This document shows, piece after piece, positions 17,273 through 26,677 of a stretch of 64,000 bases of DNA (position 1 is the first letter of the stretch; every line of letters starts with the position of its first letter). Below the pieces are notes generated by a model. It worked only from the letters and a program-made list of their open reading frames with translations, was not told where the DNA came from and did not search any database. Source of the stretch: DASVEG01 sp035540495 (lineage in GTDB: Bacteria > Actinomycetota > Acidimicrobiia > Acidimicrobiales > CADCTF01); the NCBI GenBank assembly GCA_035540495.1, contig DATLGL010000008.1:15302-79301 (forward strand). The letters run 5' to 3'. The position numbers and the translations under genes were made by a program.

Positions 17273-19879
17273 ATGCCTGCGATGGACGCGAACTCGCTGC
17301 GCCGCGCCTTCACCGACTTCTTCGTCGAGCGAGGGCACACGAGCGTGCCGTCACTCGGGTTGATCCCGAACCATCCCACCGCGCCCATGTTCACGAACGC
17401 CGGCATGAACCAGTTCGTGCCCTACTTCCTCGGCGAGGAGCGCGCGCCGTACAAGCGGGCGACCAGCATCCAGAAGGCCGTCCGCCTCAGCGGGAAGCAC
17501 AACGACGTCGACGAGGTCGGCAAGACGCGCCGGCATCACACGTTCTTCGAGATGCTGGGCAACTTCAGCTTCGGCGACTACTTCAAGGAAGACGCCATCC
17601 GCTTCGCGTGGGAGCTGCTGACCGAGGTCGTCGGCTTCGACGGTGACCGCTTGTGGCCGACGGTCCACATCAGCGACGACGACGCGGCCGACATCTGGCG
17701 CGACACCATCGGCGTGCCCGCCGAGCGCATCCAGCGCCTCGACAAGGACAACTTCTGGGAAATGGGCGAGACGGGCCCGTGCGGTCCGTGCTCCGAGATC
17801 CACTACGACACCGGCCCGGAGTGGGGCGAGGAGGGCGGTCCCGCGTTCGGCGCGAGCGACCGCTACATCGAGTTCTGGAACCTCGTGTTCATGCAGAACT
17901 TCCGCCACCTCGACGAGACCCTCACCGACCTCCCCGAGAAGAACATCGATACCGGCGGGGGTCTCGAGCGGTGGCTGATGCTCCTGCAGGGCACGCCGAC
18001 GACGTTCGAGACCGACGTCTTCGTCCCGATCCTCGAGACGGTCCAGTCGCTGAGCGGGCAGACCTACGACCCGAAGGGCGGCGAGCTCACGTTCGCGCAG
18101 CGGCTCATCGCCGACCACGCGCGCACGATGACCTTCCTCATCTCCGACGCGGTCGCGCCGTCGAACGAGGGCCGTGGCTACGTGCTGCGCGGCGTCATCC
18201 GACGGGCGATCCGGCGGGGCTACCAGATCGGGATCGAGAAGCAGATGCTCGCGCCCCTGATCGACACGGTGGTCGAGGTGATGGGCGACGCATATCCCGA
18301 GCTCGTCCAGAAGCGCGACTCGATCAAGGAGGTCGTCGACCTCGAGGAGTCGCGGTTCCGCCAGACGCTGCGCGCCGGGACGGTGCTGCTCGAGCAGGAG
18401 CTCGAGACCGGCCGCATCTCGGGCGACGTGGCGTTCAAGCTCCACGACACCTACGGCTTCCCGATCGAGATTACTGCCGAGGTGGCGGAGGAGCGTCACG
18501 TCCCGCTCGACCGCGAAGGCTTCGACCAGCGCATGGAGGAGCAGCGCACCCGGGCGCGGGAGCGGCAGAAGAAGACGGTCGTCACCGCGGAGGGGATCGA
18601 GGCGTACCGCCAGATCCTCGACGAGTTCGGCGCGACGGAGTTCCTCGGCTACCAGGGCGAGGAGTCCGAAGCCGAGATCGTCGCCGTGCTGCCTGCGGCG
18701 CGTGGCGACGACGGCGAGGAGCTCTACGAGGTGTTCCTCGATCGGTCGCCCTTCTACGCGGAGGGGGGCGGCCAGGTCGGCGACATCGGCCAGATCCGCA
18801 CGAGCACCGGGATGTTCGAGGTGATCGACACGACGCCTGCGCTGCCCGGGCTCAACCGCCATGTGGCGAAGCTCGTAGAGGGCGATCTCCCCAGCACGGG
18901 CGACGAGGCGTACGCGGCAATCGACCACCACCGGCGCGAGCACATCCGCCGCAACCACACCGGCACCCACCTGCTCCACGCCACGCTGCGGGAGATGCTC
19001 GGCCAGCACGTCCACCAGCAGGGGTCCTACGTCGGCCCCGACCGCCTCCGCTTCGACATCAACCACCACCAGCCGATCACGCCGGAAGAACTCGAGCGGG
19101 TCGAGATGATCGTCAACGAGCGGGTGCTCACCAACGAGGTGGTCCGTGCCTACGAGACGACGATGCAGGCCGCGAAGGAGATGGGCGCGCTCATGTTCTT
19201 CGGTGACAAGTACGGCGAGGTCGTGCGCGTCGTCGAGGCCGGATCGCACTCAGTCGAGCTCTGCGGCGGAACGCACGTCCACGCGCTGGGGACGATCGGC
19301 CCGCTGAAGATCATCAGCGAGGGCTCGATCGGCTCGAACATGCGCCGGGTCGAGGCGGTCACCGGCACCGCGTCGCTGAAGATGGTGAACGACGACGAGC
19401 GAACCCTGCAGCGGGCCGCGCAGATGCTGCGGACGACTCCGGACGAGGTCGTCGAATCGATCGAGCGCCTCCTCCAGCGGGAGAAGGATCTGCGCGACCA
19501 GATCAAGGGGTTCCAGCGCGAGATGGCGCGCGGCGAGGCGCGCCAGCTGGTCGCGCAGGCGGTCGACGGCTACGTCGTCGCTCGGCGCGACGGGATCCCG
19601 CCCGACGACCTTCGCGAACTCGCGATCGCGATCCGCAACGAGCCGGAGATCAAGGCGGTCGTGCTGGTCGGCTCGCCCGACGGCGAGCGCGTCGCGCTCG
19701 TGTCTGCGGTCGAGAAGGGCACCGGGCTCGTCGCGGGCCAGCTGATCGCCGACGCGGCGAAGCTGACCGGCGGCGGCGGCAACCCGAAGGCGCCCGACAT
19801 CGGCGTCGCCGGCGGTAAGGACGCGTCGAAGATCGACGACGCGATCAGGGCGGTCAGGGAGAAGCTCGGCATCTCGTGA
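17273..19879 (+). CDS. alaS: Alanyl-tRNA synthetase
   Basis: Full-length AlaRS of 868 residues. The class II catalytic core contains FTNAGMNQFVPYFLGEE, KHNDVDEVGKTRRHHTFFEM and FWEMGETGPCGPCSEIHYD. A tRNA-recognition domain follows. The editing domain carries the zinc-binding set NHTGTHLLHATLREMLG and ELCGGTHVHALGTIG, and the C-terminal C-Ala domain ends with KLTGGGGNPKAPDIGVAGG. It charges tRNA-Ala and clears mischarged Ser and Gly. Its stop overlaps the ruvX start in GTGA. Confidence 0.97.
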   Translation: MPAMDANSLRRAFTDFFVERGHTSVPSLGLIPNHPTAPMFTNAGMNQFVPYFLGEERAPYKRATSIQKAVRLSGKHNDVDEVGKTRRHHTFFEMLGNFSFGDYFKEDAIRFAWELLTEVVGFDGDRLWPTVHISDDDAADIWRDTIGVPAERIQRLDKDNFWEMGETGPCGPCSEIHYDTGPEWGEEGGPAFGASDRYIEFWNLVFMQNFRHLDETLTDLPEKNIDTGGGLERWLMLLQGTPTTFETDVFVPILETVQSLSGQTYDPKGGELTFAQRLIADHARTMTFLISDAVAPSNEGRGYVLRGVIRRAIRRGYQIGIEKQMLAPLIDTVVEVMGDAYPELVQKRDSIKEVVDLEESRFRQTLRAGTVLLEQELETGRISGDVAFKLHDTYGFPIEITAEVAEERHVPLDREGFDQRMEEQRTRARERQKKTVVTAEGIEAYRQILDEFGATEFLGYQGEESEAEIVAVLPAARGDDGEELYEVFLDRSPFYAEGGGQVGDIGQIRTSTGMFEVIDTTPALPGLNRHVAKLVEGDLPSTGDEAYAAIDHHRREHIRRNHTGTHLLHATLREMLGQHVHQQGSYVGPDRLRFDINHHQPITPEELERVEMIVNERVLTNEVVRAYETTMQAAKEMGALMFFGDKYGEVVRVVEAGSHSVELCGGTHVHALGTIGPLKIISEGSIGSNMRRVEAVTGTASLKMVNDDERTLQRAAQMLRTTPDEVVESIERLLQREKDLRDQIKGFQREMARGEARQLVAQAVDGYVVARRDGIPPDDLRELAIAIRNEPEIKAVVLVGSPDGERVALVSAVEKGTGLVAGQLIADAAKLTGGGGNPKAPDIGVAGGKDASKIDDAIRAVREKLGIS

Positions 19880-20310
19880 GCTCGCCTGGTCGCGTGATCG
19901 GGATCGACCTGGGCACGAAGCGGATCGGCGTCGCGATCAGCGACTCCGACGGCGCGCTCGCCCTTCCCTACGACGTCGTCCAGCGCAGCGGCGACCGTCC
20001 GCGTGACCACGGTGCGATCAAGGCGCTGGTCGAGGAGGCGGAGGGAACCCTCGTCGTCGTCGGCCTTCCGCTGTCTCTCGACGGCTCGGTGGGTAGAGCA
20101 GCCCAGGCCGCGCTCGACGAGGCGGACGAATTGCGTAGCGTCGTCGGGGTGCCGGTGGAGACGTTCGACGAACGCCTCACGACGGTGTCCGCCGATCGCT
20201 CGCTGATGCAGATGAAGATGAAGGCCGACGCACGCCGCCGTGTCGTCGACAAGGTTGCCGCCGCCGTGATGTTGCAGGCGTGGCTCGATGCCCGGAGACG
20301 GAGACCGTGA
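19876..20310 (+). CDS. ruvX: Putative pre-16S rRNA nuclease / Holliday junction resolvase-like protein RuvX (YqgF)
   Basis: A 144-residue RNase H-fold protein. It has VIGIDLGTKRIGVAISD with the first catalytic Asp, VVGLPLSLDG, ETFDERLTTVSAD with the conserved Glu, and RRRVVDKVAAAVMLQ with the C-terminal Asp. YqgF proteins process the 5' end of 16S rRNA and are related to RuvC. GTG 19876 overlaps the alaS stop. The stop overlaps the mltG start (GTGA at 20307-20310). Confidence 0.93.
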   Translation: MSSPGRVIGIDLGTKRIGVAISDSDGALALPYDVVQRSGDRPRDHGAIKALVEEAEGTLVVVGLPLSLDGSVGRAAQAALDEADELRSVVGVPVETFDERLTTVSADRSLMQMKMKADARRRVVDKVAAAVMLQAWLDARRRRP

Positions 20311-21401
20311 CCGACCTCTACGACGATCAGGACGACGAGTACTACGAGCCGTTCCCGAAGGAGCGCCGCTCGAAGGCGGGGTCGCGGATCGCCGCCGTTC
20401 TCGCGGTGCTGATCGTGCTCGGCGTGTTCGCGGCCGCGGCCGTCTACATCGGCTACCTGCGCCAGGTGAACCCGGGGGGCGAGCCGGGCGAGGAGATCGC
20501 GGTGACGATCCAGCCCGGCACCAGCACCCAGGGGATCGGCGAGATCCTCGCCGACGAGGGCGTCATCACGAGCGCCCAGGTGTGGAAGATCTACACCCGC
20601 CTCGAGGGCGCCAGCGGGTTCCAGGCAGGCGAGTACACGTTCCGGAAGAACTCGTCGATGGACCTCGCGGTGTCGACGCTGCGGAAGGGCCCGCAGCTGA
20701 AGTTCGAGCGGGTGACCGTTCCGGAGGGCCTCACCCTCGAGCAGATCGCCGACAAGATCGCGACGCTCGAGGGGCGCAGCAAGGAGGCCTTCCTCGAAGC
20801 GGCCCGCAGCGGCAAGGTGCGGTCGAAGTACCAGCCGCAGGGCGTCACGTCGCTCGAGGGCCTGATCCTCCCCGAGACCTACAACGTCGAGCCGAAGGAC
20901 AACGAGGAGGCGATCCTCCGGCGCATGGTGCAGGCATTCGACGCGCAGGCGGACGCCGCCGGCTTCGAGCAGGCCCAGGGGAAGTTCGGGATCACGCCGT
21001 ACCAGGCGGCGATCGTGGCGTCGTTGATCGAGCGGGAGACGAGGGTCGACGACGAACGTCCCAAGGTCGCCCAGGTGATCTACAACCGCCTGCAGAAGAA
21101 GATGCGGCTGCAGATCGACGCGACAGTCGTCTACGCCCTCGGCCGGTCAGGCACCGACACCCGGGTCCTCCTGAAGGACCTCGAGATCGACCATCCGTAC
21201 AACACCTACAAGATCGCCGGGCTGCCGCCGGGCCCGATCGCCGCTCCCGGAGCCGCGTCGATCAAGGCGGCGATGAACCCCGAACCCGGGCCGTGGCTCT
21301 ACTACGTCGTGACGGAGGCGAGCGGGCGTCACTCATTCGCGACGACGCTGCAGGAGCACAACGCCAACATCCGCAAGGCCGAGGCAGCCGGGCTCCGGTG
21401 A
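20307..21401 (+). CDS. mltG: Endolytic murein transglycosylase MltG (YceG-like)
   Basis: MltG cleaves nascent glycan strands at the membrane. The 364-residue product has an acidic N-terminus, one membrane helix near residues 27-50 (IAAVLAVLIVLGVFAAAAVY), a LysM-like region, and the YceG catalytic domain. That domain has LPETYNVEPKDNEEAILRRM, the catalytic Glu in AIVASLIERETRVDDERPKV, AQVIYNRLQ, LQIDATVVYALG and NTYKIAGLPPGPIAAPG. GTG 20307 overlaps the ruvX stop, so I prefer it to GTG 20280. It overlaps aroE by 4 nt. Confidence 0.95.
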   Translation: MTDLYDDQDDEYYEPFPKERRSKAGSRIAAVLAVLIVLGVFAAAAVYIGYLRQVNPGGEPGEEIAVTIQPGTSTQGIGEILADEGVITSAQVWKIYTRLEGASGFQAGEYTFRKNSSMDLAVSTLRKGPQLKFERVTVPEGLTLEQIADKIATLEGRSKEAFLEAARSGKVRSKYQPQGVTSLEGLILPETYNVEPKDNEEAILRRMVQAFDAQADAAGFEQAQGKFGITPYQAAIVASLIERETRVDDERPKVAQVIYNRLQKKMRLQIDATVVYALGRSGTDTRVLLKDLEIDHPYNTYKIAGLPPGPIAAPGAASIKAAMNPEPGPWLYYVVTEASGRHSFATTLQEHNANIRKAEAAGLR

Positions 21402-22258
21402 TCTCCGGGGCCACCCGAGTCGCCGGAGTGATCGGCGACCCGGTCCGCCACTCGCTCTCACCGGTCCTCCACAACGCGGCGTTCGCGGCGTTGGGTCTCG
21501 ACTGGGTCTTCGCGGCGTTCGAGGTTCCCGCCGGCGATGGTGCAGTTGCCGTCGACGCGGTGCGGGCGCTCGGCCTCGGCGGACTGTCGGTGACGATGCC
21601 CCACAAGAGCGAGGTGATCCCCGCGCTCGATCGGTTGTCGCCGTCGGCCGCACGCCTCCAGTCGGTGAACTGCATCCACTGGGTGGGCGACGACCTGGTG
21701 GGGGAGTCGACCGACGGCCCCGGGTTCGTCAGCGCGCTCCGTCACGACGAGGGCTTCTCTGCCGACGGCGCCCGCGTCGCTGTGCTCGGTGCGGGCGGTG
21801 CCGCCCGCGCCGTCGTGCTCGCGCTGGCCGACGCGGGCGCGTCGTCGATCGCCGTGGTGAACCGTTCGGCCGACCGTGGCGCGGCCGCCGCGGCGCTGGC
21901 GCCGGAGGTGGCCACCGCCGTGGCAGGAACCGACGACGAAGCGGCGGCTGCCGCGGTTCGTGACGCCGACCTGGTCGTGAACGCGACGTCGGTGGGGATG
22001 GCGGGCACCGCCAACGAGGGCGAGGTCCCGCTCGATGTGTCGCTTCTCCACGGTGGTCAACTCGTCGTCGACCTCGTGTATCACCCGCTGCGCACGCCGC
22101 TCCTGGTCGCTGCTCGCGCACGAGGCGCCGTGGCCGTCACCGGCCTCGGGATGCTGATCCACCAGGCGGCCTTCGCCTTCCGCCTGTGGACCGGTGAGGA
22201 GCCGCCGCTCGAGGTGATGTCGGCCGCCGCGCTGGGGTCTCTCGAACAGCACCGGTAG
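21398..22258 (+). CDS. aroE: Shikimate 5-dehydrogenase AroE
   Basis: AroE reduces 3-dehydroshikimate to shikimate with NADPH. The 286-residue product shows the substrate-binding signature GDPVRHSLSPVLHNAAF, SVTMPHKSEVIPALD with the catalytic Lys, ESTDGPGFVSAL, the Rossmann loop VAVLGAGGAARAVVLAL, VVNATSVGMAG and the C-terminal GLGMLIHQAAFAFRLWTG. It starts at GTG 21398 in overlap with mltG. The other shikimate genes (aroC, aroK, aroB, aroQ) resume at 34.2 kb, after the intervening pilus cluster. Confidence 0.95.
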   Translation: MISGATRVAGVIGDPVRHSLSPVLHNAAFAALGLDWVFAAFEVPAGDGAVAVDAVRALGLGGLSVTMPHKSEVIPALDRLSPSAARLQSVNCIHWVGDDLVGESTDGPGFVSALRHDEGFSADGARVAVLGAGGAARAVVLALADAGASSIAVVNRSADRGAAAAALAPEVATAVAGTDDEAAAAAVRDADLVVNATSVGMAGTANEGEVPLDVSLLHGGQLVVDLVYHPLRTPLLVAARARGAVAVTGLGMLIHQAAFAFRLWTGEEPPLEVMSAAALGSLEQHR

Positions 22259-22336
22259 CCGGGCGGACAACTCCCGCTGAAGTGACGCCCCGTACGTGCC
22301 GATGTAGGTGTCATCCCACGGTCAGCGGAGGTAACC

Positions 22337-23497
22337 GTGTCTTTGCAGGGCTCACTCGACACATTCGCACTGCCCGACGTGCTGGTGCTGCTCGCGTCCA
22401 CCAAGAAGGACGGTGAGCTGCAGGTCACCGGCGGTCGGGTCGCCGGGAAGATCTGGTGCGAGAAGGGTCAGATCGTCCACAGCGACGTGAACGGCAAGGA
22501 AGCGTCGTCGGTCGACGCCGTCTTCGAGCTGCTGCGCCTGGAGGAGGGCACGTTCTCCTTCGAGGCCGACAAGCCCGCGCCGGCCCGGCACGATCCCGAG
22601 ACGATCGACGTGGTCCTCGCCGACGCGCAGGTGCGCCTCGGGGAGTGGAGGGAGATCGCGAAGGTCGTGCCGCACCTCGACGTGCTGGTGGACATGGCGG
22701 AGAAGGCTCCCCGTGATGAGGTCACGATCACGTCGAAGCAGTGGAAGCTGCTCCGGACCGTTGCAGGCGGCTCCTCCGTCGCCTCGCTCATGGACGCGCA
22801 CGAGCTCACCGAGTTCGACGCGTGCCAGGCCGTGAAGGAGCTTTTCGAGGCCGACCTCATCTCGCTCGACCTGAGCGCGAAGCCGAAGCCGAAGCCCGCT
22901 GCGGCGGCTGCTCCGGCGCCGGCTGGCTCTGGAGCGGCTCCGGCCGAGGCTCCGTCGGGGATCCAGAAGCGGCCCGCCGATCTGCCGTCCGCCGGTGACA
23001 AGACCGACGACAAGGCCTCTGCAGGGAAGTCCGAGCCCGCTCCGGGTGCGGCTGCCGCCGCAGCTGCTGCGAAGCCCGACAGCAAGCGGGTCGAAGAGGT
23101 GAAGTCGGAGGTCGAGAAGGAGCTGGCGGCGCTCGTCGACCAGGCCTCGGCCCAGCCGTCGGCGGCCGGTGCGGCCGGTGCGGCCGCTGCGGCTTCGAAG
23201 CCCAAGGTCCGGGCGACCACCAGCAGCCCCGGTGCCATCTCCGACGTGCCCGAGCCCCCGATCCGCAACGGCGCGGCTGCGGCCGCTGCCGCCGCCAAGT
23301 CGGTGGAGCCCAAGCCGGAGGAGACGAAGGCGCTCGTCGCACAGCTCGCCGCTCTCGAGGGTGAGAACGAGGAGAAGATTGCCAAGAAGGTCGAGGAGCA
23401 TCTCGCCCGCGGCGGTGAGCTCCCCGAAGTCGGCGAAGGTGACGAGCCGATCAACCGAGGCCTGCTGCTGAAGTTCCTCTCCTCGGTCCGCAACTAG
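22337..23497 (+). CDS. DUF4388 (PATAN-like) domain protein heading the pilus cluster
   Basis: A 386-residue cytosolic protein. The N-terminal domain (about 1-100: MSLQGSLDTFALPDVLVLLA, GRVAGKIWCEKGQIVHSDVN, AVFELLRLEEGTFSFEAD) matches the DUF4388/PATAN pattern found in gliding and pilus regulators. A small helical region follows to about 175, then a long Ala/Pro/Ser/Lys low-complexity linker and a charged C-terminal helix. GTG 22337 is supported by GGAGGTAACC upstream. It is placed directly before pilB and ends in a terminator. A role in controlling surface motility or pili is inferred from context only. Confidence 0.8.
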   Translation: MSLQGSLDTFALPDVLVLLASTKKDGELQVTGGRVAGKIWCEKGQIVHSDVNGKEASSVDAVFELLRLEEGTFSFEADKPAPARHDPETIDVVLADAQVRLGEWREIAKVVPHLDVLVDMAEKAPRDEVTITSKQWKLLRTVAGGSSVASLMDAHELTEFDACQAVKELFEADLISLDLSAKPKPKPAAAAAPAPAGSGAAPAEAPSGIQKRPADLPSAGDKTDDKASAGKSEPAPGAAAAAAAAKPDSKRVEEVKSEVEKELAALVDQASAQPSAAGAAGAAAAASKPKVRATTSSPGAISDVPEPPIRNGAAAAAAAAKSVEPKPEETKALVAQLAALEGENEEKIAKKVEEHLARGGELPEVGEGDEPINRGLLLKFLSSVRN

Positions 23498-23535
23498 CCG
23501 CTGCGCCTGCCACCGCCGCCGGCGCCGTGCTTCTC

Positions 23536-23564
23536 GAGGGCGAGCCCCCAGCGGGCTCGCCCTC
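23536..23564 (+). terminator. Intrinsic-type hairpin after the DUF4388 gene
   Basis: A 12-bp G+C-rich stem (23536-23547 and 23553-23564, gagggcgagccc and its complement) with a 5-nt loop, followed only by tcctat. It separates the DUF4388 gene from pilB. Confidence 0.6.
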
Positions 23565-23652
23565 TCCTATGTTCGTACCGCTCAATACGCGGCACACTGC
23601 TGTCGAAGATGCATCCAGCACCGGCGGGTGTTCGGAAGGGGACTCCTGAGTA

Positions 23653-25329
23653 GTGGGCGAGAACGACCGGATCGGCGCCTTCCTGGTCTCGCGTGGCCTG
23701 CTGACGACCGCGCAGCTCGAGCTCGCGCTCGAGGAGCAGTCCCGAACCGGTAAGTCGCTCGGCCGGGTCCTTCTCGAGCAGGACCTCGTCTCCGAGGCCG
23801 ATCTCATGGCCGCGCTGGCGGTCCAGATCGGGATGGACTTCGTCGACCTCGACAACTTCTCGGTCGACTCGTCCGCCGCGACGCTCATCTCGGACGCGCT
23901 CGCTCGCCGGTACCAGGCCCTGCCGATCGGCTGGGACGAGGGACAGCTCGTCGTGGCGATGGCCGATCCCGGCAACGTCTTCGCGCTCGACGACATCCGG
24001 ACGATCACCCGGGCCGAGGTCAAGCCTGTCATGGCGACCCGTGACGGGATAGTCGCCGCGATCGAGAAGCACTTCCGCATGGACGCGGAAGCCGACGAGA
24101 TCTCCGCCGAGGCCGCGTCCGACTTCGCCGAGGATGACGACCTCTCATCGGTCAAGGAGGTCGTTGAGGACGCGCCGATCGTCAAGCTGGTCAACCTGCT
24201 GATCAGCCAAGCCGTCGCCGACCGCGCGTCCGACATCCACATCGAGCCGGGGGAGCGCGACCTACGGGTGCGCTACCGCATCGACGGCGTGCTCCACGAG
24301 AAGATGCGCCCGCCGAAGAACATCCAGTCGGGGATCATCTCGCGCCTGAAGATCATGGCCGACATCAACATCGCCGAGCGCCGCATCCCGCAGGACGGTC
24401 GCGTCACGGCGAACATCGGCGGCAAGCAGGTCGACCTCCGCGTCGCCACGCTCCCGACGGTGTACGGCGAGAAGGTCGTCATGCGAATCCTCGACAAGAC
24501 GACGTCGGTCAAGACGCTCGACGACCTCGGGTTCCTGCCGGAGACCCGCGCCCGTTACGAGACGTCGTTCACCAAGCCGTACGGCACGATCCTGGTGACG
24601 GGGCCGACCGGTTCGGGCAAGTCGACGACGCTGTACGCAACGCTGAACATCCTCAACGACGAGGCGAAGAACATCATCACCGTCGAGGACCCGGTCGAGT
24701 ACCGCCTGGCCGGCATCAACCAGGTGCAGGTGAACAACAAGGCCGGCATGACATTCGCGGCGGCCCTGCGCTCGATCCTGCGTTCCGACCCCGACATCGT
24801 CCTCGTCGGTGAGATCCGCGACCAGGAGACGGCGACGATCGCGGTCGAGGCCGCCCTGACGGGCCACCTGGTGCTGTCCACCCTCCACACGAACGACGCG
24901 TCGTCGACGCCCACCCGCTTGGTCGAGATGGGCGTCGAGCCGTTCCTGGTGGCCACTGCGCTCGATGCCATCGTCGCCCAGCGGCTCGCTCGGCGGCTGT
25001 GCGACAAGTGCAAGGAGCCCTACACGCCGACGGTCGCCGAGCTCGAGGGCGTCGGGTGGGACATCGAGGCGACCGACGAGCTGCCCGAGCTCTTCCGCCC
25101 GGTCGGCTGCGCCGCCTGCGGCAAGACGGGTTACCACGGCCGCTTCGCAGTCCACGAGGTGCTCCTGGTCTCCGAGGAGATCGAGCGGATCATCGTCGAG
25201 CACGGCCACTCCGAAGACATCAAGAAGTTCGCGATGGCCCAGGGGATGATGACCCTCCGCCAGGCCGGCCTGCGCCAGGCCGCGAACGGCATCACCTCCA
25301 TCGAAGAGGTCCTCCGGGTCATCGTGTAG
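23653..25329 (+). CDS. pilB: Type IV pilus extension ATPase PilB with tandem MshEN c-di-GMP motif
   Basis: PilB powers pilus polymerisation at the inner-membrane base. Residues 6-58 form two 24-residue MshEN repeats with a 5-residue spacer: RIGxxLVxxGxxxxxQLxxALxxQ then LGxxLLxxxxxxxxxLxxALxxQ. This is the c-di-GMP-binding pattern of MshE. The GspE core has SDIHIEPGERDLRVRYRIDG, Walker A GPTGSGKSTT (about 317-325), the Asp box ITVEDPVEYRLAGINQVQVN, Walker B DPDIVLVGEIRDQETA and the His box TGHLVLSTLHTNDA. It also carries the zinc tetracysteine site CDKC/CAAC (450, 453, 486, 489). Length 558. It starts at GTG 23653. Confidence 0.95.
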   Translation: MGENDRIGAFLVSRGLLTTAQLELALEEQSRTGKSLGRVLLEQDLVSEADLMAALAVQIGMDFVDLDNFSVDSSAATLISDALARRYQALPIGWDEGQLVVAMADPGNVFALDDIRTITRAEVKPVMATRDGIVAAIEKHFRMDAEADEISAEAASDFAEDDDLSSVKEVVEDAPIVKLVNLLISQAVADRASDIHIEPGERDLRVRYRIDGVLHEKMRPPKNIQSGIISRLKIMADINIAERRIPQDGRVTANIGGKQVDLRVATLPTVYGEKVVMRILDKTTSVKTLDDLGFLPETRARYETSFTKPYGTILVTGPTGSGKSTTLYATLNILNDEAKNIITVEDPVEYRLAGINQVQVNNKAGMTFAAALRSILRSDPDIVLVGEIRDQETATIAVEAALTGHLVLSTLHTNDASSTPTRLVEMGVEPFLVATALDAIVAQRLARRLCDKCKEPYTPTVAELEGVGWDIEATDELPELFRPVGCAACGKTGYHGRFAVHEVLLVSEEIERIIVEHGHSEDIKKFAMAQGMMTLRQAGLRQAANGITSIEEVLRVIV

Positions 25330-25338
25330 CCCATCAGG

Positions 25339-26550
25339 TCAAGGGGGCTCTGGTTCGGGGCTCTTCTTGCGGAGCAGACCCGCCAGGCGGTCGCGCTCGG
25401 TCTTCTCGCGATGATGCGGGCGACATCGCGAAACCAGGTTGTCCAGGCTAGTGAGGCCGCCGTTCGCCACCGGGTCGACGTGGTCGTGCTCGAGGCCGTA
25501 GCGGCGATCGCAGCCGACCTCGGTGCAGACCGTGCCCTCGAAGACCGGCCCGGGTCCGAGGTCGAGCGCCGTCTGCAGCTCCGCCTTGCGGTACCGGCCG
25601 ATGTGCAGAACCTTCTTGATCTCGACGCCGTCGACTAGCACCGCCTTCAAGAAGGCGTCCCGCCCGAGTTCGTGCGCTAGCGCCACCGGAATCGATCCGC
25701 CGCCGACGATGTGGCAGCGCTCGCCATCGACCGTCTCACCGCGCCGCCACGCGGCAAGGTCGCACACGATCACCAGGTCGGTTCCGGAGGGCGTGCCCTT
25801 ACCGCCGCCAGCGGTCATGCGCACGAAGGCATCGGCGGCATAGGCCTCACGTGCCTCGTCGGGGCCGCTGGCGTTCGCCTTGCGAGTGTCGCGACGGACC
25901 CGGTCGGTCTCGGCGTCGAGGCGATTCACGAACGGGACTCCCACCTCCGGTGGCAGCTCGCCGGTCAGGCACACCATGCCCAGCTCGTTGCGCCAGTGAC
26001 GAAACCGGCGAGCTCGCCGCTGCTTCTCGTGCAGCCCGCGCGGGTCTACAGCTGCGGCTCGACGGCGACGTCCTTCGTCACGCAACGTGCCCAGACTCTT
26101 CGTGCGCGCCAGCCGAAGGAGGTCGCCTTCCGAACCCGGGCACTCCTTCTCCGTCGCCGCGATCTCGGCGGCTTGCCCCAGAGACACCTCGCCCGCGATC
26201 AGCGCGTCTCTCGTCTCCGGACACTCATCGAGCCGCGACGCGAGATCGAGCGCCCGCTTCGCGTCGGTCGTGGTCGTGCCGGCGAGCGACGCCAGCCAGT
26301 CGCCTGCATCGGCGAACCCTCTCTCGCGATAGGCGCCGCCCGCGGCTGCACGCGCCGCTGCAAGAGCGCGAACACCGCTGCAGGCGTTCTCCACCGCGAC
26401 CAGCGCCTCGATCGCCGTCGCGCACTCGCGCGAAGCGACCAGTGCAGGGTCGAACGCCGCGACGACTCGCTTGAACTCCTCGGCCGCACGCACGAGGGTG
26501 GTCACGCCGACGGGCGTCGTTGCCTCCGTCTCGTGCGCGATTGCGGCCAT
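25339..26550 (-). CDS. HNH endonuclease of the DUF222 (13E12-like) family
   Basis: A protein of about 403 residues with an N-terminal DUF222-type helical region (FKRVVAAFDPALVASRECAT, ERGFADAGDWLASLAG, ALIAGEVSLGQAAEIA) and a C-terminal HNH nuclease motif (CTEVGCDRRYGLEHDHVDPV, then GGLTSLDNLVSRCRPHHREK). These proteins are often multicopy in actinobacteria; their biological role is unclear and may relate to mobile DNA. ATG 26550 is preferred because a TATGCT hexamer lies 6 nt upstream; a GTG at 26613 would add 21 residues. It lies antisense between pilB and pilT, and its end is only 9 nt from the pilB stop. Confidence 0.88.
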   Translation of the reverse strand: MAAIAHETEATTPVGVTTLVRAAEEFKRVVAAFDPALVASRECATAIEALVAVENACSGVRALAAARAAAGGAYRERGFADAGDWLASLAGTTTTDAKRALDLASRLDECPETRDALIAGEVSLGQAAEIAATEKECPGSEGDLLRLARTKSLGTLRDEGRRRRAAAVDPRGLHEKQRRARRFRHWRNELGMVCLTGELPPEVGVPFVNRLDAETDRVRRDTRKANASGPDEAREAYAADAFVRMTAGGGKGTPSGTDLVIVCDLAAWRRGETVDGERCHIVGGGSIPVALAHELGRDAFLKAVLVDGVEIKKVLHIGRYRKAELQTALDLGPGPVFEGTVCTEVGCDRRYGLEHDHVDPVANGGLTSLDNLVSRCRPHHREKTERDRLAGLLRKKSPEPEPP

Positions 26551-26556
26551 ATCGGG

Positions 26557-26562
26557 AGCATA
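26557..26562 (-). promoter_or_regulatory. Candidate -10 element (tatgct) for the HNH gene
   Basis: On the minus strand TATGCT ends 6 nt before ATG 26550. This supports that start and a leaderless transcript. Confidence 0.45.
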
Positions 26563-26677
26563 AGGATGGGGTGGGACAAGAACTCCCGCCAGCGACGTAC
26601 CCTGACTAGTCACCGATTCGTCGTGACAAGTCCGATTTGAACCTCAGGCGTCCACGGCTGGTGCCGATACTTCAGAC

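Noticed and set aside
25339..26613. HNH gene as a group I/II intron or restriction system
   Set aside because: There is no intron core, no methylase partner and pilB is intact, so it is treated as a stand-alone DUF222-HNH gene.
26602..26662. Shared words ctgactagtc and ccacggctggtg upstream of pilT and again at about 39696-39725
   Set aside because: Spacing differs greatly (about 50 versus 16 nt) and no structure is shared; chance cannot be excluded, so no regulatory element is claimed.
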